This document shows, piece after piece, positions 25,595 through 34,709 of a stretch of DNA of 64,000 nucleotides (the stretch's first letter is position 1; each line of letters starts with the position of its first letter). This DNA is from Desulfitobacterium hafniense DCB-2 (GTDB taxonomy: Bacteria > Bacillota > Desulfitobacteriia > Desulfitobacteriales > Desulfitobacteriaceae). Under the pieces are notes generated by a model. That model worked only from the letters and a program-made list of their open reading frames with translations. It had not been told where the DNA came from and did not search any database. The position numbers and the translations under genes are program-made. The stretch spans positions 4,499,001 to 4,563,000 of the forward strand of contig NC_011830.1 in NCBI RefSeq assembly GCF_000021925.1, given 5' to 3'.

Positions 25595-26378
25595 TTAAAT
25601 CATCCTTTCCGCTTGGGTTTTGTCCCACGTTGACCAAGCGGTTCCCCATACTCCAAGATCTTAAGGATTTATCTAAGGTTTGTTCGCAAAAATACTGTGA
25701 AACCTCAAGGATCTCTTTTTTGCTCCATTGGTTCCAGCGCAGCCGGTTCAATTTTTCCAGCTCTCCTTGAAGAAGCTGGCGCATTAGCCCTAGGCTTCCC
25801 CCACTGACCCATCTCCCGACGGCGGGAGAACTTCCCTGAGTTTGACATTGGCGGCAAACTACCCCACCGGCGTCCGGGCTGAATAATAACCGCTCCCCTT
25901 GAACTCTTTGCCCGCACTCGGCACATTCCACTAAACGCGGGCGATAGCCGAGATAATTCATCAGCTTCAAAGCGTAGGTACACTGAACCAAAGCCGGATC
26001 ACAGCTTTCCACGAGAAATAAACTGGAAAAGGTGAGGGTAAACAGTTCCGGATGAGGTTGTCCGGGAAGAGTTGCCAGATCAAGAAGCTCTGCCATTGCC
26101 GTAGCCGCCATGCTCATATCTAAGTCCGTCCATAAATGGGGAAAGCTCTCCCTGGGGCTGACCTGGTTGACAGTATCCAGTGACTTACCTTTATGTAATA
26201 GGTATTCTGCATAGGTAAACAGCTGGGCTCCTGCTCTTTGACGGCTTTTCGGTTTACGCACCCCTTTGGCAACAGCTTGGATTTTCCCGTATTCTCTTGA
26301 AAATAAAGTGAGCAAACGGTCTGATTCTCCATACTCCCGGCTTCGAATCACCAAAGCATCGGCGTGGTAAACTCCCAC
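25557..26378 (-). CDS. recO: DNA repair protein RecO
   Basis: 273 residues. An N-terminal OB fold (residues 1-80, YHADALVIRSREYGESDRLLTLFSREYGKIQAVAKGVRKPKS) is followed by a helical domain and a zinc finger CAECGQRVQGE ... GGVVCRQC near 155-185. RecO loads RecA with RecF and RecR during gap repair. It is normally found downstream of era, as here with deoC in between. The C-terminal tail after residue 250 is polar and probably disordered. Confidence 0.95.
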   Translation of the reverse strand: MGVYHADALVIRSREYGESDRLLTLFSREYGKIQAVAKGVRKPKSRQRAGAQLFTYAEYLLHKGKSLDTVNQVSPRESFPHLWTDLDMSMAATAMAELLDLATLPGQPHPELFTLTFSSLFLVESCDPALVQCTYALKLMNYLGYRPRLVECAECGQRVQGERLLFSPDAGGVVCRQCQTQGSSPAVGRWVSGGSLGLMRQLLQGELEKLNRLRWNQWSKKEILEVSQYFCEQTLDKSLRSWSMGNRLVNVGQNPSGKDDLNERRDVDGTGES

Positions 26379-26413
26379 ATCTTCACCTCATAGTCTTTGT
26401 AAATATCCCGTTC

Positions 26414-27061
26414 TTATACCGTGATTATTTGCACGCCGGAACTCGTTCCCAGGCGATCAGCTCCGGCCTCCACCATCTGTAACGCGGTCTCACGGGAACG
26501 TATTCCTCCCGAAGCCTTCACTTTGACGGATTGACCCACCCAGGCTTTCAGATTGCGTACATCTTCCACTGTAGCTCCGCCGCCGGCAAAGCCTGTGGAC
26601 GTTTTGATATAGTCCGCTCCCGATGCCTTGACGATCTCTGCCGCCTTTTGCTTCTCCTCTTCAGTAAGCAAAGAGGTCTCAATGATGACCTTGATCGTGA
26701 CACCACAGCAATGAGCCGCTTCCACAGCCCGTGTTATATCTTTCGCCACAGCTTCCCAATTGCCCGATTTCGCCCAGCCTATATTGATCACGATATCCAC
26801 TTCCCGGGCACCATGTGCTTTAGCGGCGAAAATTTCCTGAACTTTAATCTCCGTCATGGTCGCTCCCAAAGGAAAGCCGATGACTGTGGCTACTCCCACA
26901 CCGCTGCCGTGTAAAAGCTTGGCGGCAGTGCAGATATAGGCCGGATTAATACAGACTGTGGCAAATTTGTGCTGCTTGGCTTCATGGCATAGATTCACAA
27001 TATCTTTTTCTGTAGCCTCCGGTTTGAGAAGTGTATGATCGATCATGCCTGCTAAGTTCAT
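26414..27061 (-). CDS. deoC: Deoxyribose-phosphate aldolase
   Basis: 215 residues from ATG 27061, preceded by AAAGGATG; the frame is open further upstream into era, but MNLAGMIDHTLLKPEAT is the family start. The Schiff-base lysine lies in YIKTSTGF (about residue 150), and DIVINIGWAKSG and KVKASGGIRS are typical of the TIM-barrel class I aldolase. It splits 2-deoxyribose-5-phosphate into glyceraldehyde-3-phosphate and acetaldehyde. It lies 14 bp after era, and together with cdd it supports nucleoside salvage. Confidence 0.96.
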   Translation of the reverse strand: MNLAGMIDHTLLKPEATEKDIVNLCHEAKQHKFATVCINPAYICTAAKLLHGSGVGVATVIGFPLGATMTEIKVQEIFAAKAHGAREVDIVINIGWAKSGNWEAVAKDITRAVEAAHCCGVTIKVIIETSLLTEEEKQKAAEIVKASGADYIKTSTGFAGGGATVEDVRNLKAWVGQSVKVKASGGIRSRETALQMVEAGADRLGTSSGVQIITV

Positions 27062-27075
27062 TGTTCTCATCCTTT

Positions 27076-27987
27076 CTAACTCCGATCCGAATATCCGAAT
27101 TCCCGGAGACTCCTTCCCCGATTGCGCCAATCTTTCTCAACCTTGACAAAGAGCTCCAGAAAGACCTTGCTGCCCAACAGGGTCTCAATATCCTGGCGGG
27201 CCAAACGACCGATTTCTTTGAGGAGACTTCCCCCATGACCGATGATAATGCCTTTTTGGGAATCCCGTTCCACTACAATCAGGGCGCGGACCTTGATCAG
27301 GGTTTTCTTTTCTTCCACACTCTCCACAACGACGGCAATAGAATGAGGAACTTCGTCCCGGGTAAGCTGAAGCACCTTTTCTCTCACCAGCTCTGCCATA
27401 ATAAAGCGTTCCGGCTGATCCGTGACTTCATCCTCAGGATAATACATAGGCCCTTGAGGCATTTCTTTGAAAATCAGCTTCAGCAGTTCATCCTTATTCT
27501 CTCCGGTTTTAGCTGAAATAGGAAGAATCGCCAGAAAATCTTTCAAAGCAGAGTAGTCCTTAATAAGCTTTAATAATTTATCTTTTTCAATAAGATCAAT
27601 TTTATTCAGCAGAAGAATACAGGGAGTCTTTACGTGCTTGAGATTTTCTAATATGTATTCCTCGCCGGCACCAAACTCAGCGGTCGTATCCACCATATAC
27701 AGGATAAGATCCACTTCCCGAAGGGATTCCAAAGCCGAATCCACCATAAACTCGCCCAGCTTGTGCTTAGGCTTATGAATTCCCGGCGTATCCAGAAAAA
27801 CGACCTGCCCTCTTTCCTCGGTCAGTATACAATGAATCTTATTCCGGGTGGTCTGAGGTTTATCGGACATGATTAAAATCTTTTGCCCTAAAAGTTGGTT
27901 AAGTAATGTAGATTTTCCGGCATTAGGACGGCCAACCACTGTGACAAATCCCGAGCGAAAATCTCTATTAGGTTCAGAACCGTGCAA
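27076..27987 (-). CDS. era: GTPase Era
   Basis: 303 residues starting at a TTG (27987) with AAGGAAGTGAG upstream. The GTPase domain shows GRPNAGKST (residues 18-26), DTPGIHKPKH and NKID, and the KH domain near the C-terminus contains KGIIIGHGGSLLKEIG. Era binds the 3' end of 16S rRNA and helps small-subunit maturation. The neighbours ybeY, phoH, dgkA, cdd and recO are the classical Firmicute cluster. Confidence 0.97.
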   Translation of the reverse strand: MHGSEPNRDFRSGFVTVVGRPNAGKSTLLNQLLGQKILIMSDKPQTTRNKIHCILTEERGQVVFLDTPGIHKPKHKLGEFMVDSALESLREVDLILYMVDTTAEFGAGEEYILENLKHVKTPCILLLNKIDLIEKDKLLKLIKDYSALKDFLAILPISAKTGENKDELLKLIFKEMPQGPMYYPEDEVTDQPERFIMAELVREKVLQLTRDEVPHSIAVVVESVEEKKTLIKVRALIVVERDSQKGIIIGHGGSLLKEIGRLARQDIETLLGSKVFLELFVKVEKDWRNRGRSLREFGYSDRS

Positions 27988-28309
27988 ATTTGCTCACTTC
28001 CTTAATGTTTAATCGTTATGACTGCTTTGGTATCTATGTTATAGGGATAGGCTGCAAAGGTAGTTGAAAATCCGGCCATTCTGAATTTTACTAAGCTAGC
28101 TTCGCAAATTTCGTAAAGGGCAATTTTTAACGGACTAGTCCTGTTTGAATAAGAAAACCCACCTCGCCCGAAGATATTGTCTTCATACTTTGTTTGCCTT
28201 AACCCCATGCTCGTAAATGAGGCAAAGGCGCTGGTTGCACTTATGCTTGCAAAGTTATCCAGCGCCAGCCTATACTTTCTGACCGTTTTAGAAAAATTCC
28301 AGCCAAGGC
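27988..28309. other. 322-bp era-cdd spacer
   Basis: Unusually long gap for this conserved gene cluster. It contains the doubtful 68-codon frame, the palindromes AAGCTAGCTT (28093-28102) and GGACTAGTCC (28133-28142), and a GAAGA/TCTTC hairpin near 28169-28183. No terminator or promoter is clear. Confidence 0.5.
28002..28208 (-). CDS. Doubtful small open frame between cdd and era
   Basis: A 68-codon frame without a visible ribosome-binding site. The frame stays open upstream of the ATG as far as the end of cdd (about 105 codons in all), which is longer than expected by chance in such AT-rich DNA. I recognise no family in the translation (GFSYSNRTSPLKIALYEIC). The same DNA contains two perfect palindromes, GGACTAGTCC and AAGCTAGCTT, so a non-coding or relic explanation is equally possible. 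Confidence 0.2.
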   Translation of the reverse strand: MGLRQTKYEDNIFGRGGFSYSNRTSPLKIALYEICEASLVKFRMAGFSTTFAAYPYNIDTKAVITIKH

Positions 28310-28729
28310 TTAACCTAAGAATTCAGGGCCAAAGGAATCGGGAAGCAAAACGCTCAAGCGGGTCATCTTAGTTTGCCCCTTGCCATTGACTAAAATAACC
28401 AGGCAATCCTGGGAAAACTCCCGCAACACCTGGCGGCAGGCACCGCAGGGCGAAGGAAAGGCATCCGTGGGCACTGCCACCGCCACCGCCTTCAAGCGGC
28501 GCTCTCCATGATAGGCACTGTGGAAAACAGCATTGCGCTCCGCGCAGATAGTCAAGCCATAGCTGGCATTTTCCACATTACATCCGGCGATGATGCGCCC
28601 GGATTCCCAAAGGGTAGCAGCTCCTACCGGATAGTTGGAATAGGGGACATAGGCGCTTTGATAGGCTTTCTGGGCCCGGCGGATTAGTTCTTCGATTAGC
28701 TCTGGAGAAATTTGTTCTGGTGAGTCCAT
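28310..28729 (-). CDS. cdd: Cytidine deaminase
   Basis: 139 residues of the short tetrameric type. The zinc ligands and catalytic Glu lie in CAERNA (about residues 62-67) and PCGACRQVL (about 94-102), and PVGAATLWESGRIIAGCNVENASYGLT is the substrate loop. It deaminates cytidine and deoxycytidine for pyrimidine salvage. It is separated from dgkA by an exceptional 561-bp non-coding stretch and from era by 322 bp. Confidence 0.96.
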   Translation of the reverse strand: MDSPEQISPELIEELIRRAQKAYQSAYVPYSNYPVGAATLWESGRIIAGCNVENASYGLTICAERNAVFHSAYHGERRLKAVAVAVPTDAFPSPCGACRQVLREFSQDCLVILVNGKGQTKMTRLSVLLPDSFGPEFLG

Positions 28730-29290
28730 AGCGGCTCCTTTCGTTTGCTTGGCTCTTGGGGCTTAGCCCTGAATCTTGGATTTTGTCCGTAAAGCTACGG
28801 CTTACAGGGCTTTTTCAAAGTCATGTTTGCTGGTCTTCTTAAGCTCTGCTGTCCAGCTTTCCTGGAGCTTTCTCCCAGCAGCCGACTCTGCCGCTTAAGC
28901 GGCGTCGGTAAAGGCGGAAAAAGCCGCTCAGGCAAAGCTTCCTGCCCCGCATTCCCACAACGCCCCACTCGCTCAGGCCCGAAAAGCAGCCCAAGGATTT
29001 TGCCTTACGGTAGGAAGCGAATTTAAGCGAGCGGAGACAAAACTTCGCGAAAAGCCTGCAGCAGAGAAAGGTTGGAAACAGGACATTTCCAACCCGCCAT
29101 TGAGAACAAGTGCGAAAGCAGTGCTTTCGAGGAGCGATTTGGCGGGGCACCTTTCGGAGCGGAGGGCTTGAGCGTTAGTTTTGTCCGCGCAGCTTATGGA
29201 GCGACCGATGTAAAGCAAAATCCTGGAGACATCCGGTGACTCCCGACGACATCCGGAGCCTTCTGGAAACTCCGCCTCCGAAGGCCTTTT
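28730..29290. other. 561-bp structured non-coding region
   Basis: No convincing gene on either strand, although several short frames exist. GC content is higher than in the neighbouring genes. Strong inverted repeats include GGTTGGAAA-N7-TTTCCAACC (29070-29094) and GCCGCTTAAGCGGC (28890-28903), the latter nested in CGAC/GTCG arms. On the minus strand the phrase GACAAAA or GGCAAAATCC recurs several times, and GGATGTC is repeated near 29225-29245. It could be an insertion-type repeat or a large structured RNA. Confidence 0.55.
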
Positions 29291-29674
29291 TCAACTCAGC
29301 CCAAGCAGGCCGGCTAAACGAGGCCCAAAAATCACGACCCCGACAGCAACCGCTATAATCGCCGTGATCAAAACCGCCCCGGCCGCTACGTCTTTGGCTA
29401 GGCCGGCCTGTGGGTTGAAGTTTGGTTCAGCTAAATCTACGGCAAGCTCCACCGCCGTATTAAAAGCTTCTGCTGCCATGACACTGCCGATGGTCAGCAG
29501 CAAAATCACCCATTCCCAGCGCTCCAGTCCCAGCCAAGCAGCAATGAGCAGAACTAATGCGGCGGTGCATAAGTGGAAGCGAAAATGTCTCTGGGTTTTG
29601 CAGTTATAGAGAATTCCCTGAAAAGCATCGCCAAAGCTTTCCCAGTTGGAAGGTTTTTTATGATATTGTCCCAT
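29291..29674 (-). CDS. dgkA: Undecaprenol / diacylglycerol kinase
   Basis: 127 residues from ATG 29674 (an ATG two codons earlier sits too close to the AAAGGAAG ribosome-binding site). Three membrane helices and the motif EAFNTAVELAVDLAEP ... AGLAKDVAAGAVL identify the DgkA family. In Firmicutes it mainly phosphorylates undecaprenol to feed the cell-wall lipid carrier. It lies between ybeY and cdd as in Bacillus. Confidence 0.94.
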   Translation of the reverse strand: MGQYHKKPSNWESFGDAFQGILYNCKTQRHFRFHLCTAALVLLIAAWLGLERWEWVILLLTIGSVMAAEAFNTAVELAVDLAEPNFNPQAGLAKDVAAGAVLITAIIAVAVGVVIFGPRLAGLLGLS

Positions 29675-29691
29675 AGTCATCTTCCTTTACC

Positions 29692-30165
29692 TTAACGCAA
29701 AAGACCGATTTGACTCATTACTGCTTCTTCTTGCCGGCGCATTTCCTCTTTATCCTCTTCTTCCATATGATCATAGCCCAGAAGGTGGAGAGTTCCATGG
29801 ACCGCTAAATAGACCAGTTCCCGTTCAAAGGAGTGTCCATAATCAATAGCCTGAGCTCTGGCCCGCTCCACTGAAATAATTATATCACCAAGCAGATGGT
29901 CCTCGTAATCCAGGATGTCCGGTTCATCCGACCTTTCCTCCTGCAGGGCAAAGGACAACACATCGGTTGGCCGATCCACGCCACGATAATCTCGATTCAG
30001 TTCATGGATTCTGGCATCATCCACTAAGGTCAGGCTGACCTCAGCCTCCTCGGACTCCGCGGATAAATGGACGGCCTTGGCAATTCCCTGCTCTAAAAGC
30101 CCTGTAAGTGATCCACGCTCATTTTCAGGAATGGAGTCTTCTTCCCAATTAATATCCAAATACAT
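29692..30165 (-). CDS. ybeY: Endoribonuclease YbeY
   Basis: 157 residues from ATG 30165; a GTG at 30195 lies inside a G-rich run and is unlikely. The zinc motif [11 protein letters not shown] (about residues 123-133) and [12 protein letters not shown] are diagnostic. YbeY is a metal-dependent RNase in 16S rRNA 3'-end maturation and ribosome quality control, functionally linked to Era next door. Confidence 0.95.
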
Positions 30166-30204
30166 CGGTGCGGAACCGCCTAAACGGCTCCTCACCCCCT
30201 TCCA

Positions 30205-32496
30205 TTACGAATTATCCGCTTTTTCCGTCTTGGATTCTCCTTTTGCTTCCGCGGATTCTCCTTCCGCAGCAAGCTCCTCTTGCTCCATCTCCCGGACATC
30301 CTCAATCTTCCCCGGTTCCGGCAGCTGTTTGGTATGCATATCGGGGTACTCTACCCGGGAATGAAAGATGCCGCTCAAAATCCGGACAAAAGCGGTGGCA
30401 ATTTTATCCAAATCCTGGAAGGTCAAATTACACTGACTAAGCTGATCATCATTAAGCTTGTCCTTGATGATTTTACGAACCAAGCCTTCAACACGCCCTG
30501 GCGTGGGCTGTTTCATAGCACGAACTGCCGCTTCCACACTATCTGCCAGAAGGACCAGGGCGGCCTCTTTGGTCTGAGGCTTAGGCCCTTCGTAGTGGAA
30601 CGCTTCTTCGGGGACATTAGCGTTATCTTCCATAGCTTTATGGTAGAAGAAGCTGACGACACTATCCCCATGGTGCTGGGCAATAATGTCCTGGAGGACC
30701 TGAGGCAGATTTTCTTCCTTGGCCATCTCCAGCCCGTCTTTTATATGGGAGGTGATGATCAAGGCGCTGAGAGTGGGAGCTATTTTATCATGAGGATTAT
30801 CTTGGGCGAACTGATTCTCAATAAAGAAATAAGGCCTCTTCAGTTTGCCGATGTCGTGGTATAGGGCTCCTACCCGAACCAAAATCGCATTGGCCTGTAC
30901 CTCTTCTGCCGCTGCTTCCGCCAGGTTGCCCACCAGCACACTGTGGTGATAAGTACCCGGCGCCTCCATCAAAAGCCGCTTCAACAAGGGGCGGTTAGGA
31001 TTGGAGAGTTCCAATAAGCGTACTGCCGAGGTAATTCCAAAACCAGTCTCAAACCAATGAAGAGTTCCCACCGCAAGAACTGAGGAAAAAATCCCGTTCA
31101 CAATCCCTAAACCGATGCTGATCAGCCAGGCAGAGATACCCATTCCTGAGATTAAAGCAATACAGCTGGCCGTAAGCACATTGAATGCTGCAATATAAAG
31201 TCCCGCCCGGGCCAAATCGGATCGCTGGCTTAATAGGGAGACACTATGAACACCAATAAAGCCGCCAAACAAGGCGATCAGAGCAATCAGCCAACCTGAA
31301 TGGGTAGACATAGTGGGATCAGCCAATAAACCCACAAATACAGACAAAAGTGCCGCCGAAAAATAAGCTATCTCCACATCCACCAGAATGGCGATGGTCA
31401 TAGTAGCCCAGGCCACAGGGATCAAGATACCGGTCATGGCATTATATTCGGCATCCCCCAGATTCAGGGAGATGACCGCTTTCCCCATAGCAAGGACCAG
31501 GAACATCATTAAAGCAATGAGCAGCAGTTTTTTAGATATATCGGAAACGTTTTTCCGGTATTGATGAGCATAAAATGTCATAGTAACGATACTGGCTAAG
31601 ACAATCAAGGCGATACCGGCAACAGAACGCCAAGGAGACTGGTTCTCAACCAGTCCGTAGCCCACCAGAACCTGCATGATTTTCTCGTCAACAATTTCTC
31701 CCGGTCCGACGATCTTTTGATTGGCTTTATAACGCTGCGATTCCATGAGTACCGAAGCCCGTGCGTTCTGCCTTAATTTCTCTGTAGCCTCTGTATCTTC
31801 CAGCAAGGTGGGCTGAGTGATTTTAGCATCCACGAACTCGTTGAGAAAAGCCTTGAACTCGTCCGGGAAAGAGGCTTCATTAATATCCTGCTTAATCTTT
31901 TGGCGTAAGGCAGGGACATCTTGAGGTGTGTGGGCACCTGTCTCCTTACCGCGGGCATTCACTAAAATAACTTCCGTGGCTTTCTGCTCTTTTTCTTCCA
32001 ATAAATCCAGGGAGGAATCCAACAGGCCTTCCAGTGCTTCCTGGGGCAGAACATTAAAAGGAGCAACTTGACGCAGTTTTTTCAGCACATCTGCCTTATC
32101 TTCATCACTGGCTATTGCTTCCTCCAAAGCAGTAAAAGCCGTGCTCAAATCCCGGGAAATGCTGGTCAGATACTCTTCATCCTGGGTATAAACCGGCTTA
32201 ACCGCCTCCGCCGCCGCTTCTTGATCCTGGTAATACTTTTTTAAATCCTCAATATTCTTTTCATAAGGAGCCGTCACAAGCTGAGGGCTGGGATCACCCA
32301 ACTTCAGGTGAAGTTTGGAGACAAAGAGTCCTGAAGACAGAATACTTGTGAACAGCACAAAACACACCACCAGTACCTGGATATGCCGCCAAGTGGTGCT
32401 TATATCAGAAAAAAGCTTTAAGGAGCCTAATCTACGAATGTTCAAACGCATCCTTCTTTCACTGACCTGGTTCTGAAGTTTCTTCAGCCTTTTCAT
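30205..32496 (-). CDS. pgpH: 7TM-HD family phosphodiesterase (PgpH-type, c-di-AMP hydrolase)
   Basis: About 763 residues. An N-terminal membrane helix (about 38-58) is followed by an extracytoplasmic domain to about 280, seven membrane helices (about 290-480) and a cytoplasmic HD domain with HHSVLVGNLAEAAAE ... LYHDIGKLKRPYFF. PgpH enzymes degrade cyclic di-AMP to pApA. The start is uncertain: ATG 32496 overlaps phoH by 38 bp, while ATG 32451 or TTG 32445 near AAGGA are alternatives. It lies between phoH and ybeY as in Bacillus (yqfF). Confidence 0.93.
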   Translation of the reverse strand: MKRLKKLQNQVSERRMRLNIRRLGSLKLFSDISTTWRHIQVLVVCFVLFTSILSSGLFVSKLHLKLGDPSPQLVTAPYEKNIEDLKKYYQDQEAAAEAVKPVYTQDEEYLTSISRDLSTAFTALEEAIASDEDKADVLKKLRQVAPFNVLPQEALEGLLDSSLDLLEEKEQKATEVILVNARGKETGAHTPQDVPALRQKIKQDINEASFPDEFKAFLNEFVDAKITQPTLLEDTEATEKLRQNARASVLMESQRYKANQKIVGPGEIVDEKIMQVLVGYGLVENQSPWRSVAGIALIVLASIVTMTFYAHQYRKNVSDISKKLLLIALMMFLVLAMGKAVISLNLGDAEYNAMTGILIPVAWATMTIAILVDVEIAYFSAALLSVFVGLLADPTMSTHSGWLIALIALFGGFIGVHSVSLLSQRSDLARAGLYIAAFNVLTASCIALISGMGISAWLISIGLGIVNGIFSSVLAVGTLHWFETGFGITSAVRLLELSNPNRPLLKRLLMEAPGTYHHSVLVGNLAEAAAEEVQANAILVRVGALYHDIGKLKRPYFFIENQFAQDNPHDKIAPTLSALIITSHIKDGLEMAKEENLPQVLQDIIAQHHGDSVVSFFYHKAMEDNANVPEEAFHYEGPKPQTKEAALVLLADSVEAAVRAMKQPTPGRVEGLVRKIIKDKLNDDQLSQCNLTFQDLDKIATAFVRILSGIFHSRVEYPDMHTKQLPEPGKIEDVREMEQEELAAEGESAEAKGESKTEKADNS

Positions 32497-33430
32497 AAGC
32501 CTGAATAATTTTTTGAACGAGAGGATTGCGTACTACATCGGCAGCAGTAAAGTAATGAAAAGAAATATCCGGTAGGCCTTTGAGAATATTTTGGACTTCT
32601 TTTAAACCGGAATAATGGCCCCGGGGCAAATCCACCTGAGTCACATCTCCTGTAACCACGGCATGGGACCCATACCCCAGGCGGGTCAGGAACATCTTCA
32701 TCTGCTCAGGAGTGGTGTTCTGAGCTTCGTCCAAAATCATAAAAGAATCATCCAGAGTACGGCCCCGCATATAGGCTAAAGGAGCAATCTCAATGGTCCC
32801 CTTTTCAACATAGCGCTGTGTCGTCTCCGGCCCCAGCAAGTCATAAAGAGCATCATAGAGAGGCCTTAAATAAGGATCCACCTTTTCCTGCAGATCTCCT
32901 GGCAAAAAACCGAGCTTTTCCCCCGCCTCAACTGCCGGCCGGGTCAGTACAATACGGTTAATCTCTTTAGCCCGCAGAGCCAATACGGCCATCACTACAG
33001 CTAAATAGGTCTTTCCTGTTCCTGCCGGTCCGATGCCGAAGACAATGGAATGATTCTCTAAGGCTTCAAGGTACTTTGCCTGGCCCAATGTCTTCGCCTT
33101 AATGGGGCGCCCCCTGTGAGTGGTGGCAATAACCTTGGCGAGAGCATCAGCCATGCCTTGACCATGACCTTCTTCCACTTGGGAGATAACATAAGCAACG
33201 CCTGCGGGAGTCAAAAGGTGCCCTTGCCGAACCATGTCCAACAGCTCCTTAACCACAGCTTCCGTCTTGTCAACCTCATCGACACTTCCGGTAATGGTCA
33301 TTTCTTCCCCCCGCACCACCAGCCGTGTCCCCAAGTGTTTCTCCAACATCTTCAAATGAGCATCTTCCGTCCCAAGCAAGTTCATTGCTTCAGTGGCATC
33401 CTGCAAATAGACCTTTGCTTCTTTCGTCAA
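32459..33430 (-). CDS. phoH: PhoH-like ATPase
   Basis: 323 residues from a TTG at 33430 with GGGGGCG upstream. Walker A GPAGTGKTYLA near residue 137 and Walker B FMILDEAQNTTPEQMKMFLTR near 235 are intact, preceded by a KH-like N-terminal region (TGSVDEVDKTEAVVKELL). PhoH is an ATPase linked to RNA metabolism and usually sits beside ybeY. It is in the yqfC-yqfD-phoH-pgpH order typical of spore formers. Confidence 0.95.
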   Translation of the reverse strand: MTKEAKVYLQDATEAMNLLGTEDAHLKMLEKHLGTRLVVRGEEMTITGSVDEVDKTEAVVKELLDMVRQGHLLTPAGVAYVISQVEEGHGQGMADALAKVIATTHRGRPIKAKTLGQAKYLEALENHSIVFGIGPAGTGKTYLAVVMAVLALRAKEINRIVLTRPAVEAGEKLGFLPGDLQEKVDPYLRPLYDALYDLLGPETTQRYVEKGTIEIAPLAYMRGRTLDDSFMILDEAQNTTPEQMKMFLTRLGYGSHAVVTGDVTQVDLPRGHYSGLKEVQNILKGLPDISFHYFTAADVVRNPLVQKIIQAYEKAEETSEPGQ

Positions 33431-33465
33431 TTTTTCGCCCCCTGGTGCTAAAACTCCTACACGAA

Positions 33466-34677
33466 TTATTCCTCCGGGTAAACCGCTAAATCCTCATACG
33501 ACTCTACTTCAATGCGCACGCGCTCACCGTCAGCCTGTTCCAAGACACGAACCTTTTCCTCCAGAATACGAGCTCCCGGGGAAATCGTCTCATGGACTTC
33601 CGCCCGTGCCAATTCCTCTGCGGCCTGGCGAGCTTCCATTTCATTTCGTTCAATCTGCTTCTTCTGCAGTTCATTATACTGCACAGATACTATTTCGACA
33701 GGAAGTCGCCAATTCCTCCATAAGGTTACCCCATGATATTGAACTTCCTCTTTGACCAAATTAAAAGGCGATTCCGGTGTTGTTACCATTATGACTCGTG
33801 CACCGAATTTTATACCCCAGCCTTTGGCAACATTTCCACTCTCAATGATCCGTTCCTCATCATAAGGCACCACAGCTTCGGCACTGTACCAGACCCTCCC
33901 GCGTACAAAGCCTTTAGCAGCGGGAACTATTTCAGGAATATAATCCTTTTGTTGCAGCTGGCGGTCCGTTCGCGGTCTGGCGCTGGGATTGTGGATAGCT
34001 CTTGGTGCTTGAATCAGGACCTGCCCCGGCTTGACAATTTCCCCTTCATGAACCAGCGGAGTCCCTTGGATGACCATAACCTGCTGAACCAATCCAGCCT
34101 TGCTGGCTACTAAATTCCCAGCTTCACCCGGAACCTGAGGACGGACTTTTTGCACTACTTTAATCTCCACACGAGTGCCATGTTTGCTGATACCGACCCA
34201 GGCGGCATCCGGGAATTCCTCAACCAATAGTTTGGAAACTTCATTTAAATCCACGGAATCCTGCCGCGTCCACGTCTTGAGCCCATGTTTTTCGGCGCTG
34301 TCAAAAATCTCCTGACTGGAAATCGTCGTATTCCCCGACACGGAAATAGAAAGAATCATCTGGGACAAGACAGCCAGTGCCACACCGATAATCATAATCC
34401 CAGCCAATAAGAACTTCCGCCGCCACCAGCGTGCGGCTACAAAAGGCCATCCGTATTTTGCCACGATGCGCACTCGGGTATGAGTCAGGCGGGCAGGCCG
34501 CTTTAAGCGGCGGAAGTCCTGAATCTTCACTTGGGCTCTTACGCCTTTTTCTGAGCGCTGGGTTTTATAGAATACAATGCCCTGGCGTATTCCCTCATTA
34601 ATAAATCGAGGCAGCTGATTTCCCCGGGCCACAAAAAGAACACGCCCTTGCAGAAACTCTCGGAACCTAGCAATCAT
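33466..34677 (-). CDS. yqfD: Sporulation protein YqfD
   Basis: 403 residues. A cytoplasmic basic N-terminus is followed by one membrane helix (about 89-111, KFLLAGIMIIGVALAVLSQMIL). The large outer domain begins with an FtsQ/POTRA-like segment, SVSGNTTISSQEIF. The family is restricted to endospore formers and is needed for normal sporulation, so this gene supports a spore-forming host. It lies 32 bp after yqfC. Confidence 0.94.
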   Translation of the reverse strand: MIARFREFLQGRVLFVARGNQLPRFINEGIRQGIVFYKTQRSEKGVRAQVKIQDFRRLKRPARLTHTRVRIVAKYGWPFVAARWWRRKFLLAGIMIIGVALAVLSQMILSISVSGNTTISSQEIFDSAEKHGLKTWTRQDSVDLNEVSKLLVEEFPDAAWVGISKHGTRVEIKVVQKVRPQVPGEAGNLVASKAGLVQQVMVIQGTPLVHEGEIVKPGQVLIQAPRAIHNPSARPRTDRQLQQKDYIPEIVPAAKGFVRGRVWYSAEAVVPYDEERIIESGNVAKGWGIKFGARVIMVTTPESPFNLVKEEVQYHGVTLWRNWRLPVEIVSVQYNELQKKQIERNEMEARQAAEELARAEVHETISPGARILEEKVRVLEQADGERVRIEVESYEDLAVYPEE

Positions 34678-34709
34678 TTGGAGTCCCCTCCTCTATAGTA
34701 TACAAAAAC

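Noticed and set aside
28839..29150. 103-codon minus-strand frame and other frames in the dgkA-cdd gap
   Set aside because: Composition is Arg/Cys/Trp-rich, no ribosome-binding site, and several frames overlap in the same DNA, typical of GC-rich non-coding sequence.
28730..29290. OLE RNA as an explanation of the gap
   Set aside because: OLE RNAs normally sit in the isoprenoid cluster near ispA and dxs, which is not here, and I could not match conserved OLE elements.
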